A stretch of DNA of 64,000 nt from assembly GCA_963383645.1 (NCBI GenBank), contig OY726561.1:25152826-25216825 (forward strand), read 5' to 3'. Below the pieces are notes generated by a model. The model was not told the origin of the DNA. It saw only the letters and a list, made by a program, of their open reading frames with translations, and searched no databases. The translations under genes and the position numbers were made by a program. Source of the DNA: Muscardinus avellanarius (lineage: Eukaryota > Chordata > Mammalia > Rodentia > Gliridae). Positions 34,545 through 45,955 of the stretch are shown in pieces. Numbering within the stretch: the stretch's first letter is position 1; each line of letters starts with the position of its first letter.

Positions 34545-34825
34545 TTCTATGCTGCTATTAGATAGCAATTTATAATGCACCAACTTTACTTATCTTGCAG
34601 TTCTAGAAGTTGGGATAAAAAGTGAGGCCACATCTAACAAGGGTAACTTGCTGCATTATAACATGGTAAGGGGCATTATGTAGGTGTGAAGAAAGGGTCT
34701 CATCTTTTAGGAGAAACATACTTTTATGTACTACATCCACTACCAAGATAATGACCTTATTTAATTTTTGAGTTCAGAGCCTTATAATAATAATTTCCTA
34801 ACGGCCCCATTGTTTGGTGGTCAGA
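34545..34825 (-). repeat. MaLR (MLT/MST-type) LTR fragment, reverse
   Basis: Reverse-strand order of blocks: cttgcagttctagaagttgg, gataatgaccttatttaatt, aataatttcctaacggcccc. These mirror the forward MaLR copy at 20190-20525. Diverged, with unclear ends. Confidence 0.6.
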
Positions 34826-35145
34826 TAGAAATAAGTAGATGGGGTGAACTGAGACAGTCCTGAAGCAAGGATATTAGAAGGTTAACCTTACTACAGAATT
34901 TCTCTTAGCCTTTCTCTTTTTGGGAAGGGGCAGAGACAAAGCAGACTCAATAAAGTTTGACCAGACTACTAAGTTGTAAGAGAAGACATACAATAATTAC
35001 CTCAAATACAAATGAATCAGGGAGGAAGTTTTCCACAATGAATAAAACCTCTTGGAAGACTCCATGCCATTTTTGACTTCTGAAAGGGTCCTATTTCAAG
35101 CATTGTTCTCTAAAAGATAAACTCCCTATTTTCATTTCTTTGTTT
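34826..35145. other. unique sequence
   Basis: Nothing was recognised. Confidence 0.45.
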
Positions 35146-35345
35146 GTTTTTTCTTTTTTTATTGGTGCATTGCCATCATACATTTTAATGGGGTAGAAGA
35201 TGGGTGAGGCATATATACACATATCACTTATTTAGCCCTTCCTCAATTTTCAACCAAATCCCAGCCTCCTCCCTTCTTATCATGTTAGCTTAGTGGTTGA
35301 TTTTGACATGTTAGCAAGCATATTTTCATTTCTATTATAGCCTAT
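35146..35345 (-). mobile_element. L1 3'UTR fragment, reverse
   Basis: T-rich start, then attggtgcattgccatcata, ggggtagaagatgggtgagg, gcatatatacacatatcact and gcttagtggttgattttgac. It contains only the last 200 bp of an L1, so it is a strongly 5'-truncated insertion. Confidence 0.8.
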
Positions 35346-35548
35346 TTACACTGTGCTTTCATTTCCCTAAACATCTCATATTCCTGACTCATGTTTTTCA
35401 ATTGAATTCTTTTTATTGGAGAAGCAAGAATCAAGGTAGATATTATTACACAGCATCACCACTTTCAACACTGTTGTATGTAGCATTAAGTTTTCAACAA
35501 ATAAACTTTGAAAAACACATTTAATCCAGAGTGAGCCATATCAGTATA
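35346..35548. other. unique spacer
   Basis: Nothing was recognised. Confidence 0.45.
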
Positions 35549-36130
35549 CTATTGTTGGGGTGAGTTCTTGGCTCAGGAACTCGGGGTTTGCAGGGTCCTT
35601 GGCTAACGTGATGGAAAAGAATTTCAGCACGCGCCAGTTAGAGACATAGACAGAGGTTTATTGGGGGAAAAGGAGGAAATACACATTCAAGAGAGAATGC
35701 GGGCCCCTCAAGATAAGGAAGGCATTTTGGGGAATTCAGGGTTCTCTTCTTATAGGGGACTTTCGTGAGGGGTGGGCTAGAGAAGGTATGCGAGGATAAG
35801 CTCAGTCCAGTATTCCCAAGGCAGTTCATGGTGGGCAGGTGGTCTGGTCAGCCTTAGGGTGGATGATCTTGGGTGATTGGGGTCACCAGTTGACTGACGG
35901 ATAAGCTGGGATATCCTAAATTATAGGTTTTCATGGAAATATTGTTAACTCTAGGATCTACAGGTTTCCCAAGAATTTATGGTAGAGTCAGGCCTGGGAA
36001 AATAACTGGTTTGTGGACTAGAGGCTGAAGCATTTCAGCTCCAGGTTCTTATATTAAAGTTAAATTTTTTACTTTTCCTTCTTGTCTGTCTCCTTTCTAC
36101 CTACTTATTCCTTCTATCCTACATCACTAT
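35549..36130 (-). mobile_element. solo LTR with 4-bp target duplication
   Basis: LTR at 35553-36126, unrelated to the recurrent family. The plus strand opens tgttggggtgagttcttggc and closes tctatcctacatca, with ctat on both sides (35549-35552 and 36127-36130). On the minus strand there is AATAAACCTC (about 35650-35662) followed by a GC-richer U5 with cgcgtgctga and a CA end. A 4-bp duplication fits class I (ERV1, gamma-like) retroviruses. Remaining CpGs suggest moderate age. A minus-strand 63-codon open frame inside (35638-35829) is not a gene. Confidence 0.7.
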
Positions 36131-36439
36131 GTCTTTGGAGATAGAAAGTATTCTGTCTACATCTGGATTTTCTTTGAACACAAGCATAGATTTTCTTCAA
36201 CTACTTACAAAAATTCTGATAGAATAATCCTATGGAAATTGGCATTTCACATTGAATTTTAAAATATTTTTATATTTAAGTCTGAGTTGCTCAAGTATGG
36301 GAGGCTTGAATAAGGAACTGTATACCCTGATATACTCATACTTTAACATAAACAAACAAGATTATTGTGAATTAGAGCTAGCTTCTATCTATCATCTATC
36401 ATAATTTATCAATTATCTATCTAATTATATCAATCAAAT
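36131..36439. other. unique spacer
   Basis: Contains a short ctatctatcatctatcat patch at about 36385-36425. Otherwise nothing was recognised. Confidence 0.5.
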
Positions 36440-36440
36440 C

Positions 36441-36493
<53 letters not shown>
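36440..36493. repeat. (AT)n microsatellite
   Basis: About 26 AT units with one G interruption, followed by a T run. Not next to a recognised SINE. Confidence 0.95.
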
Positions 36494-36494
<1 letters not shown>

Positions 36495-39031
36495 TTTTTT
36501 TTTTGCTATAGATCTATCTGAATCTCAGGGCACTATATGAGAAAGGCTATGAAGAGATGAAAAGGACTGCTCTCTAGTGGAAAGCATCTGGAACTGACCA
36601 TTCCCAGGCAACCTGGGGCAATGGGTTTATGCTCCAGAAAAGTGATCTGGAAGGATTCACTGCAGGGGCATAGAGAAGTGGCATGGACTCTTTCATGTGA
36701 GAGATTTTATAGTCCCTCTTTATATGCATTAGATTTTGGAGTGATTGCCATTTGTATGCTACACCTTGGGAACCCTCCATTGTTTATCTTGCCCCCCCCC
36801 CTCTCTATGAGAAGGAACAAGTTAAGCAAGGTTCTCCTTGTAAACTTCTGGTTCATCTCAGCCAATTTAACCTGCTAATGTCTAGTTAGCTACCTAACAT
36901 ATCTACAATCTATGTAGGTACTTACCTACATATCTACCTAGAGTTTTAGTCATTTAGTAGAACAAAATATCAGAAGTACATGAATAGTGCCTCTCCAACA
37001 CAGTTTAATATACACACCTGCCAACATGCCACACTTGAAAAAAAACTTTAAAGATTCTGTAGGAGCATGCATTATATTTAAATGCACATATTTCCAAGGT
37101 CACTTGTAATAGATGTAATGTAGTCACACACAAAAAAAGCCAACAGAATGACAAAAATAAGTACTAACACCACATTCAATGATCTCAGTTGGTGACTATT
37201 ATAACTGAGCCTAAATTTACTACTTAAGCTCCTGTGGCTATCTATGCAGATAATTCACTTGGATAAATTAGACACTTAATGTAATATAATTACAAAGCCA
37301 TTGTTAATCTAAATGTTCCACCACCAAGAAAGTATTTTAACCTTTCTTTATGCAGAAAAGCACCCAGTTGTATTAACAAATATGCTTTAACACTAATGAA
37401 GAGTGTTGTATAAGATTGTTGTCTAATCTTGTTTTACACTCAGCATGGGGAAAAGAGATAAGTGGCAGGAGTCTTTAGCACAATGATATCTGCCATGCTC
37501 TTTTATAGTGCCAGCAGATAGAATATTATAATTTGATGTACTTATGCAAAAAAAACCTATAATTTAAATAATTTCTATGCCTGGGCACTCTTTCTATATT
37601 TTTACTATCTAGTAATTATTATGAACTTATAATCATTATAGACTCTTTAAAAATGTTTAGATTAATTTAATTTTAAGTAAATAGGTACTTCCTAAAGCTT
37701 AACTCATGCTTAATACCAAGACTCAGATGTGATTATCCTCCTCTAGATTTAGGCAAATATTTTGAGACATAAGACTATTTGTCATTTTGTAATCAAAATG
37801 AAAAAGTACATATTGTATCTGTTTATTTTTGTGATTAACAATTACTGGGATTCTGCTAAAGCACAGATTCATTTGAGTCACACCTTTTTAAATGACTACC
37901 TATACATTGCTTTATTTTCTAACAAGCAGCAGCTGCAAGACTACAGATTGAGATGAGGTAGCAAACAATTGTACTATTTTCGTTTTAACTGTGTTATAAC
38001 TCTGAATTACTCTATTATGCTCCATTAAAAACATTGTTTTTCTGCACACTGCCTTTTACCTATCTTCTTTTATTTTATGCCAATTTTGAAAACCCAGATG
38101 TCTTTAAGAGTCCATCAAAGAAATTAGATCATCTTGGCAGCTACTATGCTCAGGACTAACTTCTATATATCTTCTTTTTACAGCTCCAAATACTTCTGAC
38201 ATGCATGTCTAGCCACTAGATGTGAACATATATACAAAACTAAAGCACTGCTACTTGAATAGCGAGACTTCTTGTTGGAAATATGGTTGACATGACAGTA
38301 TGTGGAAACATGTAATTGCAGTCTGTGCAATCTAAAAAATAAATACATAAACTTCCCAAACACATAAAATGATGACTCAACAGATGGAGAGAAGTTGGAA
38401 AAGAAAGTTATACCCACAGGGAAAAATTAACTAATGTCAGGCTGCTGCTGTATGATACTAGATCTGGACTGCAATTTAGGGTTCAGAAAGCAAAATAAAG
38501 CAAAATTTATGAGTCTTATTTTTTCTGATCTCCTTTTAACTTTATAACAATGTTAATTTTATTCTCAAAAAGGCATCTATATAATTTTGAAACAGCTGAC
38601 TTCTTTCATATTTCCAAATGTCAATATGTTTTAAGATTTGTATTAGATAGAGGAGGTAAAATTTATTTTCTAAAGTTATTTCATCCAGAGCTAGTGGATG
38701 TGATAATTTGCATGGGAGGACATGTGTTCCTGCATGTATTTGTGCTAAAGAGAAAGTAAAAGCTTTGCTCAGGTCTCAGAGGAGTTATTAGTAAACACTA
38801 GATTAAACCTACATATATTTGAATCTTTTGCTCCTTGACTGCTCTTTAGAACAGACTGCCAGCTCTTGACATGTGTGATTGACAAATAATAGTCAACTAT
38901 AATCAGGCCAAGGGAGGAAAGATTTATAGCTGTTTAATAGAATCCTATCAGAAAAATAGGACCTGTATAAGAATAGAATGATAGGTACACTGGAGCATTT
39001 CTTACATTTAACCTAGATTTTTTTTTTTCCA
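36494..39031. other. unique AT-rich sequence
   Basis: A 2.5-kb run without a recognised repeat. Overlapping open frames on both strands at 36574-36878 are the longest here (68 and 85 codons) but have no features of a protein family. Other frames at 37762, 38178 and 38550 are also unsupported. Confidence 0.5.
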
Positions 39032-39261
39032 ATTTTAAGCAAGCTGGGCATGGTAGTGCACGCTTGTAATTTCAGCATTCAGGAAGCTGAGACCAGAGGA
39101 TCGTGGTTAGCAGATGTCCTCAGCTACTTAATTGTGGCCCTTTCCAATTCAGTGAGATCTTGTTTTAAAAAAAAGATACTAAAAAATAGGGCTGGGGATG
39201 TGGCACAGAGGAACAATGCACCTACGTCACATCTCCAGCAACCCCCAAAATATTTTAAGCA
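39032..39261 (+). repeat. B1-ID SINE, forward, 10-bp TSD
   Basis: Element at 39042-39251: gctgggcatggtagtgcacg, atttcagcattcaggaagct, a poly(A) linker, then the ID part gggctggggatgtggcacag. The target duplication attttaagca is exact at 39032-39041 and 39252-39261. Confidence 0.92.
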
Positions 39262-39586
39262 CATAAACATTTTTTGTTTTTATTTACATACAGATTTTCA
39301 TTTTAAGTACAATTATATACCATAGAGTTTAAGCATGTCTTCAAATATCTATATTAAAAATATTAAAAATAATTTTAAATATTGCTAACTAATATATATA
39401 TATATATGTTAATTTGTAATTTACCCTTAAGTATTAAACTTATAATTACACAGGAACTATGTGGAATATATGTATTCAAAAATTGCCTGAGGTATAATTA
39501 GATGTGAAGTTGTAAACCAGCATAAAATTTATACCTTTATCACTTTTATCATACTTCAGACTGACTATAATTAAACTAACTTAAGA
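39262..39586. other. unique AT-rich spacer
   Basis: Includes a short (AT)n at 39392-39407. Nothing else was recognised. Confidence 0.5.
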
Positions 39587-40393
39587 AAGAAAGATTCAAC
39601 TCAAATTACTAAGAGATAAAAAAAGATGATATCACCACAGACAATATAGAAATCAGGAGAATCATCAGAAGTTATTTTAGAAAACTATACTCTAGCAAAA
39701 TAGAAAACCTAGAAGATACTAACAAATTTCTAGACATTTATAACCTTTTTAAATTGAATAAAGTGGATTAAAAATTTAAACTGATCAATAGCAAGCAAAA
39801 TGATTAAAACACCAATAAAGAACATTCAATCAAATAAAAGCCCAGGTCCAGGTGGATTCCCAGACAAATTTATAAAACCTTTGTAGAAGATCTAAGTCCA
39901 ACAATTCTCAAACTGTTTCATAAAATACAAAAACACAGGATTCTCCCAAACACATTCAATGAAATTAGTATTACATTAATGCCAAAACCAAATAAAGATC
40001 TCTCTCAAGAAAAGAAAATTACAGACCAATATTATTGATGAACTTAGACACAAACTTCTAAACAAAATTCTAGCAATATGCACTCAGAACAACATCAAAA
40101 AATTTATACACAATGACCAAGTTGGATTCATCCCAACATATAAATAACAATCCATGTAATTTACCACAAAAACAGAATTAAGGACAAAAATGACCATGTC
40201 CAAAAATTATTGAAAGAGTATTTGACAAAATTCAATACTCATTCATGTTTAAAAAAACACTGCAAATAATAGGAATAACAAATTTATCTCAACTTTATAA
40301 AAGTAATATACAATAAGCTCCCAGACAACATCCTATTGAATGAGAAAAAATGTGAATCTCCTTTAAAATTAGGAATAGTACATGGATTTTCAT

Positions 40394-40752
40394 TATCACC
40401 TTCTTTTTTATAGCCATCATAAATAATTTTATTTATTTTTATTGGTGCATTGTAGTCATACCCCTTAATGAATACAAGATGGTAGAGGCATATATGCACA
40501 TTATCACTGATTTAGCCCTTTGCCAATCCCCCTCCATTTTCTCCCCTCCCTCCTCATGTTTGGTTTAGTGATTGACTTTGATATATTTGTAAATGTACAG
40601 AATGTACAAAATTGGATGTTCTCCTTAATATGTGGAAGCTAGGAAGAAAAAGGGTCATAGAAGAAACTCTAGACTAAGGAGAAGAAACATAGATGAGCAA
40701 ATAAGGAAGCCTAACTGGGGAATAAGAAGGGGGAAGAAGGAAAATCACCACT
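40394..40752 (-). mobile_element. short L1 nested in L1, internally inverted
   Basis: Host L1 sequence stops near 40415. From about 40426 the L1 3'UTR runs in reverse (tattggtgcattgtagtcat, ggtagaggcatatatgcaca, ttggtttagtgattgacttt). From about 40610 to 40743 adjacent upstream sequence runs forward (gttctccttaatatgtggaa, gatgagcaaataaggaagcc). This repeats the inverted layout seen at 15621-16715. Host-like atcacc direct repeats on both sides (about 40394 and 40744) are probably the eroded target duplication. Host L1 resumes after the following SINE. Confidence 0.75.
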
Positions 40753-40984
40753 CATTTTTTTTTTTGTGTGTGTGTGTGTGTGTGTGTTACTGAGGAGGTG
40801 ACCCAGGGGCTTTGGAATATATTCCCAGACCTATTTTATATTTTATTTTGAAAGAGGGTCTCACTAAGTTTCTGAGAGTGTCACTAAGTAGCTGAGGCTG
40901 GCTTTGAAACTGCAAGATCCTTCTGTCTCAGCATCCCAAGGAGTGAGATTACAAGAATGTGTCACCACACCTGGCTTCACCACT
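40745..40984 (-). repeat. B1-ID SINE with (TG)n tail, nested
   Basis: Reverse SINE at 40753-40976. A T run and about 12 TG units (40765-40788) precede ttactgaggaggtgacccag. It ends at the head tcaccacacctggct. The target duplication tcaccact is exact at 40745-40752 and 40977-40984. It landed in the right-hand target duplication of the nested L1, so it is the third layer at this site. Confidence 0.9.
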
Positions 40985-41236
40985 TCTTTTTAACATATTA
41001 CTCAAGACTCTAGCCAGCATTAAGTCAAGATAAGTAAGTCATAGGACTACAAATAGAAAAGAAGAACTAAAATTATCTTTATCTGCACATAATATTTGTC
41101 TACATTTAGATGACACAAACAACTCAACCAAAGGACTTTTAGAATTGGTTAACAAATTCAGCAAAGTGTCTGGATACACAATCAATCTAAAATGTTAGAA
41201 GCTTTTCTATATGCCAAACATAGATTCACTAAAAAA

Positions 41237-41463
41237 ATATACGGAAAATGAACCTATACACAATAACCTCAAGAACCAATAAAATACTTAGGAAAAAAAA
41301 TCTACGAAAGTAATAGACCTCTACCATGAAAAAAAAATAGACCTCTACCATGAAAATATACAGAAAATGATCCTATACACAATAACCTCAAGAACCAATA
41401 AAATACTTAGGAAAAAAAAATCTACGAAAGTAATAGACCTCTACCATGAAAAACATAGAAACA
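41237..41463 (+). repeat. 119-bp tandem duplication inside L1
   Basis: The segment starting atatacggaaaatgaaccta at 41237 is repeated from 41356 as atatacagaaaatgatccta, giving a period of 119 bp. The copies share ataacctcaagaaccaataa and tctacgaaagtaatagacct and differ at few sites. The right end of copy 1 also holds a shorter repeat of atagacctctaccatgaaaa. Such duplication is not part of L1 and arose after insertion or in its source. Confidence 0.9.
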
Positions 41464-43200
41464 CTGAAGAAAGTAATTGAAGATCTTAAAAGATGGGAGG
41501 ATTTCCTATGCTCTTAAATAGGCAGAGTATACATCATTAATATGGCCATCTTACTAAAAATGGCCTACATATTCAAAGCAGCCCCTATTAGTACCATAGT
41601 CATCCTTCACAAATCTAGAAAAATCAATCCTAAAGTTTACATGGAGTAACAAAAGGTTGAGGATTGCCAAGGCAGTTCTCAGCAACAAAAACTGTGCAGG
41701 AATCATTGCAATACCTGACTTTAAGCTATATTAAAGAGCCATAGTAATAATGATATGGCACAAAACAGACACATAGATGAATAAAGCGAAATAGAAAATT
41801 CAGAAACAATTTCACACACAATAAAATTATTTTTTAAAAAGTGGCCAAAAGATATACCAAAATGTAAGACAGCCTTTTCAACAAATGGTGTTATGAAGCT
41901 GTTTATCTGTATGTAGAAAATGGGAAAAAATCCCACATACTTATCCTGCATAAGTCAACTTAAGATGGATCAAAGACCTGGAAATTAAATCAGAGACTCT
42001 GTAATTACTTGATTGAAAAGGGTATAGAACCAACATTCCAATATGTAGGCATGGGTAAAAATTTTCTCATCAAGATTCTAAAGGCATAAGAAATTTGAAT
42101 GAGGAATAATAATAGGGATTTCATTAAACTGAAGAACTTCTGTGCATCAAAGGAAACTCTCAAGAACAATAATAGTCAACAGAATGGGAGAATATATTTG
42201 ATATCTTCTCCTCTAATTAATATCTAGAATATACAAGGAACTAAAAAACATACTGCCAAAAAAACCAAATAACTCAGTAAAAAATGAATAAGCAAATTAA
42301 ATAAACACTTTAAAAAGGAAGAACTACAAATGGTCAATAAATAAATTTAAAATGTTCAATGTAATTTTCAATTAGAAAGATGAAAATCAAAAGTATTCTG
42401 AGATTTTACCTAACCCCAATTAGAATGGATATCATTAAAAGTGCAAATAATAATAAATGCTGGTGAGGATGTGAAGACGTAAGATCTCTGGCACATTGTT
42501 GGTTGGATTAAAAATTATTTCAACAACTTTGAAAAATCAATGTAGAGAGTTCTCAGAATTACTGCAGTGAACCTACCATGTGACCCAGCTATACCACTCC
42601 TCAGTATCTGCTACCAAACGAATTGAAACCGAACTACCATAGTAACATGTGCATTGCTATGTTTATAACAGTACAAATTTTAATTGCCAAATTATCAAAC
42701 CAGCCTAGACATACATCATCAAATATATGGATTACAAAATTATGAGATATACATACATGGAGTGATACTCAGTCATAAAGAAGAACAAAATTATGTCATT
42801 TTCATAGAAAGTAGCTGAACTTGAGAATATTATGCTAAGTGAAATTAGACACAAAAAGTGAAATGTCAAATGTTTTACCTATTATATGAAAGATAGGGAG
42901 AAATTGGGACACAGAAGGGGCTCCAGACAAAAGAGGAGAAATTTCAGTGGAGAAAGAGAGTGAAGAAACAAAATGAAGGGAAGTGGAAGGGGAGAGGAAG
43001 ACTCAATGAGAGAGACACTTTAATGGATGTGATGCATGTACACAGATTTATTGATGCCAATCACAATGTCATGCACAGGGTGTGTGAGAGAGTGAGGTGG
43101 GAGTTTGTGAAGGCTCATTGAGTGCTGTGTGCATATATGCCTATATCATTCTGAACTTTGTCTGGATTTATGATTACAATGCACCAAAAACAAACAAAAA

Positions 43201-44024
43201 ATCTATTTCAAAATACAGACAGAAGGCAAGTGCACATCTGGTTTCACAGTGAGAGCCAAGGGATATGTTCATGTTTCTACAACTATTAAAGTTTAAAATA
43301 GAACAAAGAACTTAGTTCCAAGCCATTGTTGTAGAATTTGATGCAGACTTCATTTGATGCTTATAGACTAGGGCATTGATGCTCTTCTTCAACATAGTTA
43401 TACCATTCTTATAATTACTTAAGTGACAAAATTTGCCATAACATTTGGAAATCTGACATATTATTTGGACCAACAATTTTCTCTGTTAGATCCCACATTC
43501 TTGCATTGATGTTTAAGAAGTTTTTTCTATTGTAAACTAGATTCTAGAATATGCTCAGATTTTATTATTTTTAATGTGTTACCACATACAATCCTGGACA
43601 CCACACCACATTCAGTTGCACTGTATATACTTAGCCTTTCTAACAGGTGTTCAATCCTTCTGCATCTTTCACTGCCTTGAAAAGTTTGAAGCATACATTG
43701 TCAGATATTTTATATTGTGTTTCTCAAGTCTGGTCTTATGTATTTCTCACAGGTAGACTCCAGTCTTTGAGAACTTAGAATTTCATACTTCATTTACTTA
43801 TTTCACATTTTCTATTTCTCAGAATAGAGTATAAAAACAAAAATAAAACAAAAAACTAAATTGAAAAGGCCAACTCTTATTTTTCTCTCGGCTCTCTCAA
43901 AACTTCATTTCTGATACCAGATGAGTGAGTTGTTTTTTTTCCACTCACACATCTTTTGTCCAGTGGATATACGCTGGATATTCTATAATTTATTTTAATT
44001 TATTTTAATACAATTGAATTTTTA
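43201..44024. other. unique AT-rich sequence
   Basis: No repeat or exon was recognised. The 60-codon frame at 43574-43756 has no supporting features. Confidence 0.45.
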
Positions 44025-44205
44025 TTTTCATGCATTTATTGGAGCATTATAGTTTTACATCATAATATAGTTAATAATCACAATGACACACATACACACA
44101 GCACTTGGTGAGCTTTCCCTTGGCTCTCTCCCTACCCTTTTCCCCATACATAATATTGAAATTAGCATTGATATTCTCACATATTTACATAATATCAATA
44201 AAATT
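44025..44205 (-). mobile_element. L1 3'UTR fragment, reverse
   Basis: tgcatttattggagcattat, catcataatatagttaataa, ttcccttggctctctcccta: a diverged reverse L1 3' end, older than the one immediately to its right. Confidence 0.7.
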
Positions 44206-44214
44206 GTTTTCTTT

Positions 44215-45220
44215 TTTTAAAAATTTTTATTGGTGCATTATATTCATACATCATATTGGGGTAAAAAACTTGTGTGTACATACATGTACACATCAATGAT
44301 TTAACCCCTACCCAATTCCCACCCCATTCCCTCCCCATCCCTCCTTCCCTTGCATGGCTTAGTTGTTGACTTAGATATGTTTAAGTACAAATTATTTCTC
44401 TCCTCTCCACCACACCCTAGAAAACCTCTCTTGCTCCACTAGGGTTTTGCCTATATTATCTAAAATCTCTCTTGTATCCTAATTACTCCATCACTTCTGC
44501 ATAAGAGAGAAAAAATATGACTCTTCACAATCTATGAATGGCTATTATCATTTACCTTAATGTTCTCCAGTTTCATCCATTTTCATGCAAATAAAATTAT
44601 TTTGGTCTTCTATATTGCTATTGTGTGCATATCCCATAATTTTGTGATCCATTCATCTATTGATTGATACCTGAGTTGATTCTATAATTTAGTGATTATA
44701 AATCATGCTGCTATATACATGAATATGCATGCGTTACTATGATGTTCACATTTCAATACCTTTGGATATACATCCAAAAGTGGTATAGCTGGATCATTTG
44801 GTGCATCAAATTCCAGTTTTCTGAGGAATCTCTACACTTTTCTACATAGCAGCTGCACTAATTTATAATACCACCAACGGTTTCTGAGTCCCTATTTCTC
44901 CACATCCTAGCCAGCATTTATTGATGTTTGACTTCATGATGATTGTCATTCTAATTGGAGATACATAGAATCTCAGTTTACTTTTGATTTGCATCTCCCT
45001 GATTGCTAATGATATTGAACATTTTTATGTATTTACTAGCCATTAGTATTTTTTCTTTTGAGAGCTATCTCTTTAGCATAATTGTCATTTTAATGAAGTT
45101 TTTTTGTAATACATATTTTAAGTACTTCATATATTATTGAAATTAGTTCTCTCAGAGGAATATCCTGAAAAATTCTTCCAATTTAATTCATTTCTGATAC
45201 TATCTAACTGACGTTTCAGT
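44215..45220 (-). mobile_element. L1 3' end, reverse, 5'-truncated
   Basis: Begins tttttaaaaatttttattggtgc (reversed tail and 3'UTR), then the ORF2 C-terminus in reverse: gttctccagtttcatccatt, ttggatatacatccaaaagt, gcagctgcactaatttataa, ctccacatcctagccagcat, tttgatttgcatctccctga. It fades near 45220. It directly abuts the older L1 3' end, so two L1s inserted head to tail in the same orientation. Confidence 0.85.
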
Positions 45221-45239
45221 CATATTTCATAAAAAGACT

Positions 45240-45955
45240 ATCTCAGAAGATGGCCCACTCCCTCATGCCAGATGCTATACACAGGTCTAGACTTTTGGTG
45301 CTTCTGACCCACCTAGTTAGAAATGTGGGTTTTCAAAACCCCCTTCTTTGAGTTCAATTATTTTCTAGAGTAGCTCCCAGAGCTCAGGACGTATTTTATT
45401 GATGCTGACATGTTTATTATAAAGGATATTACAGAGGACATAGATGAACAAGCACATGGAAGAGATGAAGAGGCCATTGTTTAGTGGAAGTGGCCCAGAC
45501 GTCCCATGCTTTCTGTGGGTGTACCATTCTCCTGGTACACTTGGATGCTCTTCATATCTAGTCCTTTTGGGTTTCTATGAGACTCTTATTACATAGGTCT
45601 AGTTGATTAAATAACTGGCTATTACTAATTAGTGCAACTTTCAGCCTCTCTCCCTCTTGGAAATCAAAAGGGTGGAAAAGAAAATTTTAAACCTCTAATC
45701 ACTTGATTGGCTTTCTTGGCAATTAGACCTCTTCCTGAAGATATTCGGAAGACTCTCAGTCATCTTCTTAACATATACAAAGGCAATTATTACTTTGAAG
45801 ATCCCAAAAAGAGTGTACCAGGAAACCAAAAGACAAATGTCACACTCAGTCACATTTGCTATTTTCCCCCATCTACTTTTCCTTTAAAGTTTGAGTGTTG
45901 TCTCACAGCTCTCTCAGAATCCACCCAGGGGCCCATACTTTTCTCTTTTTAGGAT
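45240..45955 (-). repeat. ancient ERVL-type LTR, reverse
   Basis: Blocks recall old mammalian ERVL LTRs of the LTR16/LTR33 kind: tagagtagctcccagagctc, tgtttattataaaggatatt, aacaagcacatggaagagat, ccttttgggtttctatgaga, ttacataggtctagttgatt, ctctctccctcttggaaatc, ctaatcacttgattggcttt. Diverged and without a visible target duplication. An 81-codon plus-strand frame at 45707-45952 lies in it and is not a gene. The family name is from memory of the general pattern and is uncertain. Confidence 0.5.

Larger units (their letters stand above)
39587..43200 (+). mobile_element. L1, ORF2 reverse transcriptase region to 3' end
   Basis: The largest L1 in the window, forward, starting within ORF2 (about tactaagagataaaaaaaga) and ending at the 3' tail caccaaaaacaaacaaaaaa. 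Landmarks in order: aagcccaggtccaggtggat, ttacagaccaatattattga, agttggattcatcccaacat, tttcaacaaatggtgttatg, atgctggtgaggatgtgaag, agtcataaagaagaacaaaa. The RT active-site segment reads Ser-Ala-His-Asn at 41082-41093, so both catalytic Asp codons have mutated. Stops and frameshifts are frequent. It is broken by a nested L1, a nested SINE and a tandem duplication. Confidence 0.9.

Noticed and set aside
36574..36878. Overlapping open frames on both strands as a possible exon
   Set aside because: Opposing frames of 68 and 85 codons in unique DNA without flanking splice signals that I could support.
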